Positions 1 to 11,350 of a DNA stretch of 64,000 nt are shown one piece after another. The notes beneath the pieces were generated by a model. It saw nothing but the letters and a program-made list of their open reading frames with translations. It was not told where the DNA came from and made no database searches. A program made the position numbers and the translations under genes. This stretch comes from Seriola aureovittata (taxonomy: Eukaryota; Chordata; Actinopteri; Carangiformes; Carangidae). Every line of letters starts with the position of its first letter. Positions within the stretch are counted from its first letter, which is position 1. Location of the stretch: positions 16,886,885 to 16,950,884 of the forward strand of contig NC_079364.1 of assembly GCF_021018895.1 (NCBI RefSeq). The letters are read 5' to 3'.

Positions 1-1153
1 TCACCACACAGCAATGTAGACTAAAGAAGAACATCTATTCCTCTATTCAGAGGGGAGCGAGGGATACCCCTCTCTCTCGCCCATGTTTCCTGCCTTCCTT
101 TTACTATCAACTGTCCAATAAAGGCACAAATTAATAGTCAAAAAATGCATAGATTCAGAGCAGTTAAGTGATGTTTGCTACTGGGCCAATAATCCTAAGA
201 AAGAAACACAGTAAAGCTGAAACTACAGATGAATTCCAACTAAGAAACAAAACTTCAATGAAAACTTTGATAAGCAAAAGATCCTGGATTTAGTACAAAA
301 AATTAATCAACAATAAAGGCCCAACACATTAGGAGGCAGAACTAAAGGAGTCCAGAGTTCTATAGCATGTAAATCCCCAATAACACAGAAAATAAAAGAT
401 AGGCAATTTTCCAAATATTCCCATCTGAAATATGGAGAAGCTCAAATAAAACCAGAGAGCTATCTGTAGTGGCAACACTGTGCCAAGTCACCAAGCACAC
501 AAACATTAATATGAAGGGCAAAAGATAAACCTAACAAACCAGGAAGGACACAAAGGCCTGTATAATAAGGCATGGTAACCGTTTTAGTAACTATAAACAG
601 TCTGAGAGGTTTCATCAACAGACATCCTACACTGGTATCAGCGTGAGAGTACATGGAAAAGTCAGGTCAAGCTATTTATTATTATTTTTATTATGTAACT
701 TGTCGAGGGTGCTAACAGCAATAGGTTCTTCTGATACACTGCTTCTTCAAATCGCCTGCCAACGAGCAGCTTCACCAGGGGGGTGTAAAGTGCAACAAGT
801 TCATGTTATCCCTCCCTATTCCCACCTCTGTCTGTGCAGGATCCCTAACAAATCGGTAGAGATTAATAATGAAGAAACAAGTCCACAATCCCTCACCAGC
901 TTCCCACCACAAACACTGCCAGATGTGTTCATTGGGGCATACAACCAATACCAGTCATGGGAGCTGAGCTTGGGTGTTTTGTCTCAAAGCCACCTGTTTC
1001 TAGCTGAGTTTAACAAAAGTAAAAATGCTGGTAATGACAATTAAAATAGTCAACACAACATCCTTGAAATGCTAAATAAAGCTAAGCTAGTGGATTAATA
1101 CATGCTGCTCATTATTGATCAACCATTCTCCAGCACTGTAACTTTGCATTTAC
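1..1153 (-). other. cgnl1: cgnl1 intron, open at the window edge
   Basis: This is the intron downstream of the last cgnl1 exon in the window. The donor at 1151-1153 (GTAAAT on the minus strand) opens it, and no acceptor followed by coiled-coil coding sequence is visible down to position 1, so the rest of the rod and tail exons must lie outside. Open frames here have no family resemblance. The sequence is AT-rich with no clear repeats. Confidence 0.7.
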
Positions 1154-1290
1154 TCTTCGACTGTTGTCTGGAGCTCAGCCTCTGTTTTGGCCAGTTTTTC
1201 CTTCAGACGCTTGCACTCCTCTGTGCTCTGCTCCAGCTCCTGCTGCAGCTCCTTCAAACCCGCTGCTGTCTTCTTGTCAGCCTGATTCTT
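1154..1290 (-). CDS. cgnl1: cgnl1 coding exon 6, coiled-coil rod
   Basis: The exon encodes about residues 655-699 of paracingulin plus two bases of codon 700. It is preceded by a CATCAG acceptor and ends GAAGA followed by a GTAAAT donor. The peptide starts KNQADKKTAAGLKELQQELE and continues as a charged heptad pattern, expected for the parallel dimeric rod of cingulin-family proteins. It is in phase with the exon before it. If the donor were not used, translation would stop at the TAA immediately following, which supports the donor. It aligns with the KNQ-beginning rod segment of mammalian CGNL1 but is not strongly conserved, so the exon boundaries matter more than residue identity. Confidence 0.85.
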
Positions 1291-1763
1291 CTGATGGTGA
1301 AACACACAAATATTAATGTTGACGTTTCAGTCTTTTACATCCCCTTGACTTGATTGTACCAATTCATTGAAGATTTGGTCATTTTCATTGTTTTCTTCTT
1401 TTTTTTTAAAGCGTATAAGATATATATGCTGTGAAAATGAACTGAAACATTTGTACCCCAAAGAAAACGTTAAAATATTTAACCTTTAATGCAAAGGAAA
1501 AAAACAGCATTTTTAATACCGATTGACTTCATTTAAACACCCACACACTACAGAACTACAGGTTTTCAAGGAGTAGCTTGTTTATTCCTCTATTCAGTCC
1601 CAAAATATCTGATAATTCGACAAGTTGAACGGTAATCCCTTAAATCTCCTTTCCAACCAAACTCTTGATTAAAGGATATTCTCAAACAAGTTCAGCAATA
1701 AACTGACATGCCAACATAATCAGGGTTGTGTCAGAGGCACAGTTACAGTTAGACTGTTGTTAC
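1291..1763 (-). other. cgnl1: cgnl1 intron
   Basis: A short AT-rich intron between two rod exons. I see no repeat, RNA gene or further exon in it. Confidence 0.8.
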
Positions 1764-1865
1764 CATGGTTAGCTGTTCAAGTTGTCTCTTCAGTTCAGCC
1801 ATTTCTTTCTCCAGTTCAACATTTTGTTCCTGCAGAGCTTTGGTCTGTGCAGCGAGGTCCAAGGA
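1764..1865 (-). CDS. cgnl1: cgnl1 coding exon 5, coiled-coil rod
   Basis: A 102-base, phase 0-0 exon of 34 codons (about residues 621-654). The acceptor reads TGTCAG and the donor GTAACA. The peptide begins SLDLAAQTKALQEQNVELEK and goes on with a leucine heptad pattern (EMAELKRQLEQL), so it is part of the myosin-like rod. Because it is a multiple of three and phase 0, skipping it would keep the frame and remove almost five heptads. Assignment rests on its position between two clear cgnl1 exons and matching phases. Confidence 0.85.
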
Positions 1866-2401
1866 CTGACAGAAGACAGATGTTTTAGAATTGGTTATTT
1901 CTTCTTGATCCATTAGAAATAAAAGCGCAAAGTGATTATTTGGACTCAGTTATTCATTTGCAATTGATTTGCACTCAGTTATTTGGTAAAGGGCAAGTAT
2001 TTAAAATTTAAAAATAAACAGCTCTAATGCCAAAGCTTCAGAGCCTGAGATAACATTCACAGTTTTACAGGTCCCATTAAATGGATCTGATCACTATTTT
2101 CTTCAGTGGTTTGAATCAAACAGGATGTTAAGCCAGAATTTAATGTTTACTTTAAAAATTCAAATCAACACAAATATCTTTCTCACATTTATCAACCTCT
2201 TCAAAATCAAAAAATTTGAGCAAGCTGGGCTTCAGTTTGGGAAGCCAAAACCCAAAAACACTTCTCTAACCCATTTACTGGTAAACAGATGCTGTTTTGA
2301 TATGTAGTTGGCATATCACAACAGACAGCAGAGATCTTTTTTTTATTTTATGGGTTATTTAACTGTTAGTGGGGCACAATTGCAATATAACAACTTCTCA
2401 C
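1866..2401 (-). other. cgnl1: cgnl1 intron
   Basis: AT-rich intron with no recognisable element. A chance open frame near 2125-2307 on the plus strand has no family features. Confidence 0.8.
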
Positions 2402-2507
2402 TTTGTTGTCGCCTTGTGCACTCGCCGTGGCCCGGGACTTCAACGTCTGTATCTTCTCAAAGACAAGGTTGACCTTTCTCTTTGTCGTTTCATCAGTATC
2501 GTTGCTT
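2402..2507 (-). CDS. cgnl1: cgnl1 coding exon 4, start of the rod
   Basis: The exon completes a glycine codon split across the junction (GG|A) and adds 35 codons, about residues 586-620. The peptide contains TTKRKVNLVFEKIQTLKSRA, very close to the TKRKVNLVFEKIQTLKSRAAGSAQG segment of mammalian CGNL1 and one of the best family matches in the gene. Acceptor TCTGCAG, donor GTGAGA. This marks the passage from the globular head to the coiled-coil rod. Confidence 0.93.
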
Positions 2508-4207
2508 CTGCAGAAACACACACAGGTATGTTAACGCACACTGATTACTAAAGGTTAAAAACCTCCCTCTGAGCAGGAATAAATCCCAGGCTGTTCTGGG
2601 AACAGAGTAACCCATTCCAAGCTTAGAAACGGTCAGGAGGGACCATGATGCTTTGATGTGTCACTTCACAGCACAAACAGCTTCATCACACCCGTCCAAT
2701 AAACTATGAGGTATAAGACTGGAAGAATCAAATGCACAGGCAGTATAATGGGATTGCTACAGGGTCCCATTTCATCACCTGGTAAATTAGTAGGAACCAA
2801 AACTAAAAATGATGAAACAACCATCCTGAAAGAACAATTTCTAGGGGTTACAAATGTAAACAACTTGCACATCAGGCGTGGTCAAGTAGTTGTTTTCTTG
2901 ATATCATTTATTACTGAAACAAAAACTAAATTTTTATCAAGCTTTTTTGTGATTTTTAAAGAAGCCTTTATTCACAGCATTTTGTCACAAAACCAGCCAC
3001 ACCCACAAACTGTCTACTTCAGGCTTATTCTCTCTAGGTGACTAACATAGCTTGTCTTTAAAAAGAATAACAGAGTGACAATCAATAACAGCAAAAACTT
3101 TACATTTCCTAAACATCAACTACTCTGAAATTTAAAAAAAAAAAAAAAAAAGCAGTCAGTTTGTCTTTGCTATTAAACAGCAGACATTTCTGAGTTATCA
3201 ACAGATGTTTGAAAGGCCAAAGATGGGAGGATTTTGTCTACCCACAGAAGAACATTTAATCCTTTCGTTAAAATGAAAACATCAGAATCAACAAAAATGG
3301 AATTTCACCACTTTCACATGCCAGCAGTGACATATTATTTCAATAAATTACAAGGCTGACACAGGGAGCTGAAACCCCCAAACCCCCCCACCATTCTCAT
3401 ACAGATGATTTTCATTAAATCTTTATAACCCCTGTCGGCGAATGTTTGTCTTCTGGGCCTTGGGAATGTAGCTCAGTTTCAGCCCCTGCATTTCCATCTG
3501 TGTTTCCTTTCCTTTGTCCTGTGACTCCTGACCTGTGGCCAGACACACCCAAAGAGTTTCCTGTTCCCTTTCTACTTTACCCTAATCCTGTAGCTCATGC
3601 AAAAACTGTAAAAACTTGCAAAATGTCTCTCATTGTAAAATCATGCACAACTAATGCAACTACTGCAGAACATAGTTTAACTGGCATCTATATTCAACTT
3701 AAACATTCTCCAGAAGAACCTTCCTATATGGCTTATTCAAAACCTAAACTGAATTTAACCTTTTAACCCAACATGCCTTTCCTTGACTGGCAGTAAGTGT
3801 CTGATTACAGAAACAAACAGAATGTTCACGCTGCAGCTAAAAAGAAAGCAGAGAGAGAAAGTGGGATTCTGCAAGAAAACACACTCCAGACAGCTGGATC
3901 ACTCATAGTCTAGATGGGAAGGGGGGGGGGCATAAGAAGAGCACATTCCTTCTCTTTTATCACAAACAGTCCAGCTATGATAAAAACCACTTATGTGCTC
4001 CCACACAACAGTCTCTCCCTTTGTAATGCATTGCCATATGCTGCAACATGTTGATTTTAGGCTTCAGTGGGAACAAAGCGCTCAGTTCATGATTCAACTA
4101 GTAGCCAAGGATTAAGACTTTAACATTTTCACAACACATTTTTATTAGTATGAGTAAATAAAGCTAAAAAGTACATTGATAAGAGCAGAAAAGTCAAGAT
4201 AACTCAC
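2508..4207 (-). other. cgnl1: cgnl1 intron
   Basis: A 1.7-kb intron. It holds a poly-A tract near 3131-3150 and a G-run near 3908-3918 (plus strand). I see no exon, RNA gene or recognisable transposon. Open frames at 2706-3041 and 3446-3766 on the plus strand look like chance frames. Confidence 0.75.
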
Positions 4208-4302
4208 CCATCCTTAAGGTAACTGAACAAAATTTGTTTTGCTGTCTCTTCATGTGTTTGTTGTGAAAGCTCCTGCTGACCTTTCAGGAGATCAGGTGTC
4301 GC
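4208..4302 (-). CDS. cgnl1: cgnl1 coding exon 3
   Basis: The exon encodes ATPDLLKGQQELSQQTHEET and continues AKQILFSYLKDG (residues 554-585, the last glycine split). Mammalian CGNL1 has an almost identical ATPDLLKGQQEL..EETAKQIL..YLK segment, so this is a firm orthology marker. Acceptor ATATCAG, donor GTGAGT. A short intron of 201 bases separates it from the large first coding exon. Confidence 0.94.
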
Positions 4303-4503
4303 CTGATATGACAGGAAATTAAAGAGAGATCTTGACAAAGCAAAAAAGGGTGTTCTTTTCTCACACATCTTCATTTTGGCAAGACTGAGCAGGCAATAAT
4401 GTGTTGGACAATATGATAATATTTAGTTAACACAAAGAAATTTCAGATTTCAAATGTTAGATCAAATCAAAATTCTGCAGCACAGATCTCTCACTTTTTT
4501 TAC

Positions 4504-6214
4504 CTGAACATCCGCCTCCGTACTGGGCTTTTTGTCTGGACCGGAAGAAAGCTTGGATAGTGATGTTGATACCGATGTTGTTGAAATCTTTCCAGCTGAA
4601 GAGGCACTGTCCTCATTCTCTTTACTCTTGAACGGTAATGAAGAGGAGCGAGTCTGTGGCTTTTTGTACCCCTGGATGGAGCCGACACCTTTAGAGATGG
4701 TGCTCTGGGGGGAGCCGGGCGCACTGGTGACACGAGATGAAGGCCTAATGTCGACCTTACCATCTGCAGTCATGAGCCTGGAGTCCTGACTGCTGGCTGT
4801 TTTCTGCAGCCGCAACTGTGAGGGCCGCAGGACATGCTCCATTGATGTGCCTCGATGACGGCTAAACTCATCCATGTAACTAGAGCCATCTCGCAGACCA
4901 AGGGCACTATCCACACTGCGTGAGCGTTTCCTGTCCTCTGGATTGATCCTGTTCCGGCGCCCTGCCCTGCCCCTGCGCTGGTGGCTGCCATCTTTGCCGT
5001 CAAACTTCTCAATGAGCTCGTCAACGCCAGGTATGGAGCCTGTGTCAATGTCTCTGCCTGAACCAGGGAGGAAAGGGATGTAGCGGCGATTCTCGTGGCG
5101 GTTGATGGTGTCTGCATACAGGGCCTCCATCTGTTCATCCACCTGAGCCTTAGAGGTGGAGGATGACGAGGAGTGGCGGGAACGGGAAGAGGACTGAAGA
5201 ACTGGCCCACTGGAGTCAGTCCTGCGTAAAGGAAGGACATCAGGCTCACGGCGGGCGCGCTCAAGGCTTGAGTTGGCGCTGCTCATAGAACTGGGGGACC
5301 TGCATGAGGTCTTACTCTGTTCACTTGTGGGACTTGACACAGCGGACGTCTGAGGCTGGGCTGGAGGCTTTGACTGCTGATGGGTTTTAGAGGCTTGCTT
5401 GGACTGAGGTGGATTCAGGTTGGCGAGGCGAGGTCTGGACTGTGGCTGAGCTGTTTGCGATTGCGGCCTGGTCTGAGTGAGCTGGGGAAGAGGCACAGAC
5501 TGAGGCTGTGACTTTGGCTTGGGAAGGGCTGTCTCACTAAGGCTCTCTGATGGAAGTTGCCTTTTCTCTTGCTGCACAGTAGCTCTATTCCGATCCAGAC
5601 TTGATGAGCTGGCACGGGACGGTGCAGGTACAGCAGATTTGGAGGAGGAACTCTGCTGTTCATTCCCAATCTCAGCTGGAAACAGAGGCCTGGAAGGCTG
5701 GCTGTGGATACCTTCAAGGTTGAGGGAATTGGTTTCTGGATCATAGGGTTGCAGTATCTCAGGGTGCTTCTGAAAGTTCAGAAGGGTGGATGGTTTCTTT
5801 CCTTGTGAATCTGTGCCACCATTTTGAGGACCAGTGTAATGCATCATCTTCTGAGACCTGTACTCCATGAAAGGGCTGGTGGATCCAGCCTCCTTGCCTC
5901 CTCGGAAATCATACTCCTGATAGTTCTCAATAAAAGAGCCCTCTGCATCAACGTACCCATTACTGTTGGGGTCGCTATAGGATTGAAGACCCCTGTCCTG
6001 GTTGTTGAGGACTACATAGGGGTGTCCATCTATACCCTGGACGCGGATGCTGAGACCGTATGTACCAGCTCCATTACTGTGAGGCCTGGAGGAGCGGGAT
6101 GGCTGCGTGTAGACCCGCTGTGGTCCACTGTTAGGAATGCCAGTCACTCTGTACGAATCCATTAGGAAAACAGAAGGAAAATAAATCCCTCTCCCCGGAT
6201 CAGGTGGCCCACCT
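4504..6214 (-). CDS. cgnl1: cgnl1 first coding exon (paracingulin head domain)
   Basis: Paracingulin is a cytoplasmic plaque protein of tight and adherens junctions that binds ZO-1 and recruits RhoGEFs and GEF-H1-type regulators. The exon has 52 bases of 5'UTR after a TTGCAG acceptor, then ATG at 6162 and 553 codons to a GTAAAA donor at 4503. Residues 36-53 contain the ZO-1 interaction motif, core IRVQGIDGHPYVVLN. Residues near 125-150 carry LLNFQKHPEILQPYDPE, which matches CGNL1 and separates it from its paralogue cingulin. Residues about 170-350 are low-complexity and rich in S, Q and P, with a run of PQSQ-like repeats, consistent with the disordered head. The N-terminal residues before the motif differ from mammals and are shorter. 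The chosen start is the first in-frame ATG after the acceptor. Confidence 0.95.
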
Positions 6215-6747
6215 CTGCAAGCAAATATTCAGACAGTCAGAGTTGAGACACCAGATAATTCAATAATATCAACAAATGTTTCCCAGTTCTACAATCAACC
6301 TCTAATGCAACATTAAACTCTAGCTGTATTTAATTATGTCATCTGCTTTAATTTTCTTCTCGTTTTGCATTCTTAATGCTCTGTTTTCTCTCCTCGGAGC
6401 TCTTTTCATATTAACAGTTCAGCTAATATGCTCTGACCAACTGAGACAATAAGTTCACTGCATTTCCTGTAACATATCAGAACCTGAAAAATATGACTCA
6501 ACATCAGCCACATTTTTTCGAAAACAAACCAGGTACTGTTTAGAAAGGCCTTACAGGTGAATGACTAACAGGTATGGTATAAGAAAATTATTGTTTAGCA
6601 TGCATGACTAAGAATATAGGTTACACAGGTTAAGAGAAAGGTATTAACAGAAAGATAACACTCAGCCAGGCCTGGGAAAATGTGAGAGCTCTGTCATCTC
6701 CACACAACTTTAGGGGGCTTTAGGTTTAGAGTGGATGTAGTATATTC

Positions 6748-6782
6748 GTGTGTGTGAGTGTGCGTGCGTGCGTGCGTGTGTG
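6748..6782. repeat. GTGT/GCGT microsatellite
   Basis: Alternating purine-pyrimidine tract of GTGT then GTGC units, of the kind that can adopt Z-DNA. It lies inside cgnl1 intron 1. Confidence 0.9.
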
Positions 6783-7279
6783 CACAGCACAGCTGATCCT
6801 TGTACAAGACATTGTAATTTGCAGCCCACACACATGGGAAATGACATGAAAAGAGAGCAACAAAATCTTATTTGGTTAAATTTTGTCACATTTATAATTA
6901 TTGTTGGGTTGTCAAATATGACAGATTTGCAAACGGATCGTGAGAACGCAGCTGGCAATAAATATCAAACTGTGTACAAATATTTAAGTAAGCTGTTAAT
7001 ATGTTCGTCAGACACATTTATGCCTGGGAAGCCAGTGAAAACAAAGCCATCAGCAGCCACCATGTGTCTCACTCGACAATGGGCTTCTAACAGGTTCCTG
7101 TTTGCCTTACTGATAGTGTCCCATTCTACCTGATGTTACAACAGAAAAACAGAGATGGGCCTGGAAGAAGGATACTGATAAGACTAACAACAATGGCGAG
7201 AGCAGGATATATCACATTATGGTGAAATAGGTAAAGACAACCAATAACCTATTCAGAAAAAAATACAGCACCAAGTAGG

Positions 7280-7320
7280 GTTGGGCGATATAGCAGTATG
7301 TACCTTGAGAAGATACAGAT
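7280..7320. mobile_element. possible hAT-like repeat end
   Basis: The string AGGGTTGGGCGATAT at about 7277-7291 matches the start commonly seen in dispersed teleost hAT-type non-autonomous repeats. I cannot find the matching opposite end, so this is at best a fragment. Confidence 0.35.
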
Positions 7321-8759
7321 TTGTCAACTGCCACAGATTTTGCCATACTCTTAGTCTCTGGTTGCATCTGGCCAAAGTTGCAAAATACAAATCAATGAGC
7401 AGGACAGGGAGTATAGAAGTATAGAAGATTTCAAGCTTTCCACTTGTAAACTGATTAGCCAAGGTGGTAAGCCACCTAGACCCTTATGTATTTTATCTCA
7501 TGATCAATTTAGTCGGTACATGATGGCTTAAACAATACACAGACTTGTTAAATATTTGGCATTTGCTGGATCAAATAGCACCCCATTGTTTTTCCCACAG
7601 GGTTAACATTTTGTTTCATTAAAGTACATTAACTTTACAGAGAGAGGCTGTCTTTGTTTCAGGCAAGGGTGCCTGCCTCTGCCGTACATGTTGGCCACTC
7701 CTAGCACAACATGAGAATAATTCAACTCCACTTGGGTTTGACAAATCGACTTTCATGACTGGCTGGTCCTGGTGCTTCAATTAGTCAGAATTAGTCAGCT
7801 TCAGTCTGCACAGGGGGAAGAAAAAAGCAAGGCCAAGGTGAAGTTTCCTGTCCAGGAGGAAGCCTAAGACAACACAATAGACCCTTTAATCCTTAGTTTC
7901 AGATGCATCTGACACACAAGGGCTCAGACAAGTGTGCGACTTTTTCCTTTCCATTGTATTTCTGAATGCAAAGGGAGGAAACCCTCAGTGAGCTTCCCCA
8001 CTGTCCACTGTGAACATGCTGCCTTCACTGACCCCAATGTTGCAGAGCAGAGGGGTCATCACTGAGTAAAGGTTGGGATGTCAAGGCCCGGGCTTTGATC
8101 TGAGCAGTGGGGATACTGTGCAAAGGATTTTAACAAAGAAGATATTTATCTCCTCATGTGAACTGATTAGTTTTCTGTGTCATAGAGACTCCTGACACTT
8201 TGTGGCAGTAAACAAATCAGTAGAGGAGCAGCTGAGAAAGAACCTTGAGAAAGTGAAGGTAAAAGGTGAACTAAGTCAGTAAAACTGCGACGAGTTACAC
8301 TGTGGGAAAATATAGTTACATAATCAGCTGAGTTGATCTGGAGCAGGCAGGTAAATGCAACGTGAGCGTACAAGAGCAAATGTAAACACAGTTTGTAAAA
8401 ATCACACCACCAATTAGTTAAGCACATACAGAGCTTCACAGTTAAAGCTTACTTGAAAAGCAGCAGGTTAGCTAAAGTGAGGAAACAGTGACAGCTCTAG
8501 ATATTTTACATCGCTGCTCAGTGCAACAGGTGGCATGAAAAACACCAGCAGCCTGAGATTTACTGTAAAACCAAAGAGTTTTCTTCACGACTTTCTAACT
8601 CCCACGAGTCACCTGATTAAGTCAAGTTTATAGCGTAGTTAAATTGTCCATTTTTTACCTTAAATGTTGAGTTATTTGCCACTTTCTTGGCGTGTAACGG
8701 CTGTTAACGCTCGCACAGCAGCCTGCACATCTACAATGAACTGTTAGCTAGTTACTCAC

Positions 8760-9050
8760 CAGCGTCGGTTTTTTCTCTCTTGTTCACTTATCGCAGATTT
8801 TAAACGTTTGTTTAAAAGGATTTTGAAAAAAAGGTTAAAAAGGTTGAGCAAAGTGCTCACACCGCTGTTGGCTAACTTATTCAGTCCTGTGTTGTTTTCT
8901 GAGAGGGGACAGAGAGAGGGAGCAGGACAGTTTCAGAAGGACGTCCGACCCTCCGGGCCGCCCCGCCTCCTGAATCAAGCGCACAAACCCGCCCACCCAC
9001 CCAAAACCAAACCGCCGGTCCAGGAACAACTTTCACATCACAGATAAACC
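8760..9050 (-). promoter_or_regulatory. cgnl1: cgnl1 non-coding first exon and promoter region
   Basis: A strong minus-strand donor (CGCTG followed by GTGAGTAAC) lies at 8760/8759, with GC- and CpG-richer DNA above it (8,930-9,020 includes several CCG/CGG motifs). That is the expected layout for a spliced 5'UTR exon feeding the acceptor at 6215. No TATA box is evident, as usual for CpG-type promoters. The upper boundary is a guess; the transcription start cannot be located from sequence alone. Confidence 0.5.
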
Positions 9051-10198
9051 CTCCCCCCTGTAGTCCTGGCAGGACTCCTCCAAGGCTCGGTTCAGTTTGG
9101 ACCGGGAGAGCTGGGTTCGGTTCACTCCAGCAGGTCTTTTAAGAAGGTGGTCACGACCCTTTAGGTGGGACGTGACACTCACCCAGTGTTTCATACCAGC
9201 TTATTATTAAACAAACATCGCTTTTGGTTTTTCTTTTTCTAACTGAATAAACTAAATATCAAATTATAGGCGGACTGAGAAAGTAATGCAAGTCTATTGT
9301 TTGTGTTAGGAAGAGGCTGGGCCAACATAATAAAAAACCTTATCTCAAATTAAAACAAAACAAAACAGAGATAATACATTTTCAGGTATGAGTCAATGTT
9401 TTGCATTTTGTGAAAAATGTACATTGGTGGACCCAGTAGATAGTAATCCTAATACTGTGGCGAATACTATTCAAAAAAGCCAAAAACAATATATCAAATA
9501 TTTAAAAAGTATTGGGAAATTAGAATAAAAAGTTACACACTGTAAGTTCATAAGTGATAGAAATTGCTTGTACAAACTAATGGTTTTATTAATTATTTAA
9601 TGCCCTGGGAGAATTATACACGTGTTTGCTCGCCTTAAACTCCATATAAGATTAATTATTTGCACTCTGCATAAATGCGATTTGCAGCTGCATGTCTTTA
9701 AAAACCGAGAGCGTCATCTAGTGGATAGTAAGCTGACCTGAGTGCGGGTAGTTAATGAGGGTCTGTGCTGGTGGTACTGGTGCATGAACGTAACTCACAC
9801 AGGCAGTGTATGTTAACGCATCACCATAGATGGGCTATGCCCCGTTAGCATCTTCTGTGATGCACAGGTAGGGTGGGGGTCCAGCACTACAGCCATAAAG
9901 AAAAGGATGGGGGAGTTGTGCTGAGGCTTGTTGAAAAAGCTGAGCTCTCTGGAGAGTAAGAATTATTTCTGTAAAGTGTCTGTGGTGTTGTGAGCATGTA
10001 TTTTGAATTAATATTTTTACACATACTGTAAATACACATGCAAAATGTCTATATGCAACACAGACACATGCAAGTGTAGCCCTATACTGTACATATATTA
10101 TGGAACAAACCACAGACAAATAAAACAGCTGATGAATAATAATAATAATATTCAAGTTTGAATATGTGACCTGTCTTGATTCAACTCTATAGTGATTT

Positions 10199-10220
10199 TT
10201 GTTGTTGTTGTTGTTGTTGT
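10199..10220. repeat. (GTT)n microsatellite
   Basis: Seven GTT units in the intergenic region. Confidence 0.9.
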
Positions 10221-10599
10221 CTGACCAACAGCAAAAATCTCTGTTCACAATAATAATACAAGGCAGGGACACACCAAATGACTTAAACAACTAATCAAAA
10301 TAGATTCCAATAAATTTTCTGTTGATCGTTGCCACTATAATTTTAATTAGAAACATACAATATCAACAACAATGACGAAATCAAATGACATATTTCTTTT
10401 ACAGGCATTACAGTGTACAAAGGTTTCTGTTTTTTTCTGATTAGTCACTGTATCATACTTTACACTAGAAATAATTTTCAATATGAGTACCGCCATCTTC
10501 ACAAAGAATATTTTAAACAATATTACTCTCCTGAAGATTTTGCAGTTCCTGAAATATCAGCACTTTAGTGCTCACTCAGACTTACACTGAGATTCTAAA

Positions 10600-10985
10600 G
10601 AAATGATCAATTCTACATTTCCTTGTATAACTCTTGCCACTGCAGCATATAGTACATTAAACTGGAGGCCCAGCTGCCCCTTTGCCTTTGTAGTCAACCA
10701 CTGTTTATATTTGTGTCCGCAGAGAGACCAAGCAGCACCACAGCCTTTAATCTGAGCTCTGTGCCACTGTGTTGGGTTACAGCAGCACACAATGGGAGCT
10801 CTGTTCTCTGCTGAGGTGCCACAGCTGGGACCTCTGGGCATGCTCAGTACACAGCTCAGTCTTATCCTGATTAAACTGCAAGAAAGACTGCAGGGAACCG
10901 AAGTGACATGGACCAGAGATGTCACAGATGCTCATATTTAGCTCACTTGATTTAATCTTTTCCATTGTTCTGATTTTCTTTTTTC
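10600..10985 (-). mobile_element. decayed L2-like LINE fragment
   Basis: On the minus strand the broken frame contains LQSFLQFNQDKTE, which resembles the conserved LNxDKTE segment of L2-clade reverse transcriptases in fish. Further down, ending near 10600, LYAAVARVIQGNVELIISLES resembles the QNAAARV..HI.P.L..L segment close to the end of such ORF2 proteins. Stop codons and frameshifts interrupt it, so it is a dead remnant. Confidence 0.5.
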
Positions 10986-11169
10986 TTTTTTCTTTTTTAC
11001 AAGAAACATGATGGGGGGGGGGAGTCTCTGAACCAGTGTATCTGGCAAAAGCCACCACTGAAAACAATGAGGAGAACAAATGGTTGTTTGCTGTTGTTTG
11101 CCAGATTGGTAGGTTTAAATTCTTACAATAGTGAACTGGTGTGCAGCCAACAACTTTCCAAAATACAGC

Positions 11170-11350
11170 AGGTAGTGGTGGACATTCAGAGTCCTAGTGG
11201 CCATCGACCTCTGCTCATAAACGACAAAAGTAACAGGTGAATGACAAATGTGTAGGTGTGACAATTTCTTCTCCTTTTAAGTGGGAGGTCAACACTGCAG
11301 AGGTGCTGAGGAAAGCTCAGCAAAGACTTTTAAGTTTTAATCGCCTTGAG
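11170..11350 (+). mobile_element. decayed non-LTR retrotransposon fragment
   Basis: The plus strand reads VVVDIQSPSGHRPLLIN, then after a frameshift VGVTISSPFKWEVNTAEVLR and KAQQRLLSFNRL. This is the pattern of LINE reverse transcriptase C-terminal regions (VVDFR..PL.ING, LGV.I...W..NT....KKAQQRL.FLRRL). It is in the opposite orientation to the fragment at 10.6-10.98 kb, so the two come from separate insertions. Non-functional. Confidence 0.7.

Larger units (their letters stand above)
6215..8759 (-). other. cgnl1: cgnl1 intron 1
   Basis: The intron between the non-coding first exon and the first coding exon. It contains a GTGC/GTGT microsatellite (6748-6782) and a possible hAT-like fragment around 7284. 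No exon is visible. The GC-richer 7,660-8,110 stretch might hold regulatory sequence but shows no decisive motif. Confidence 0.7.

Noticed and set aside
643..1044. 133-codon plus-strand frame opposite cgnl1
   Set aside because: No family resemblance, no acceptor/donor support, lies antisense within an intron.
4770..5264. Long frames on both strands over the cgnl1 first coding exon
   Set aside because: They are shadows of the GC-rich paracingulin coding sequence in other frames.
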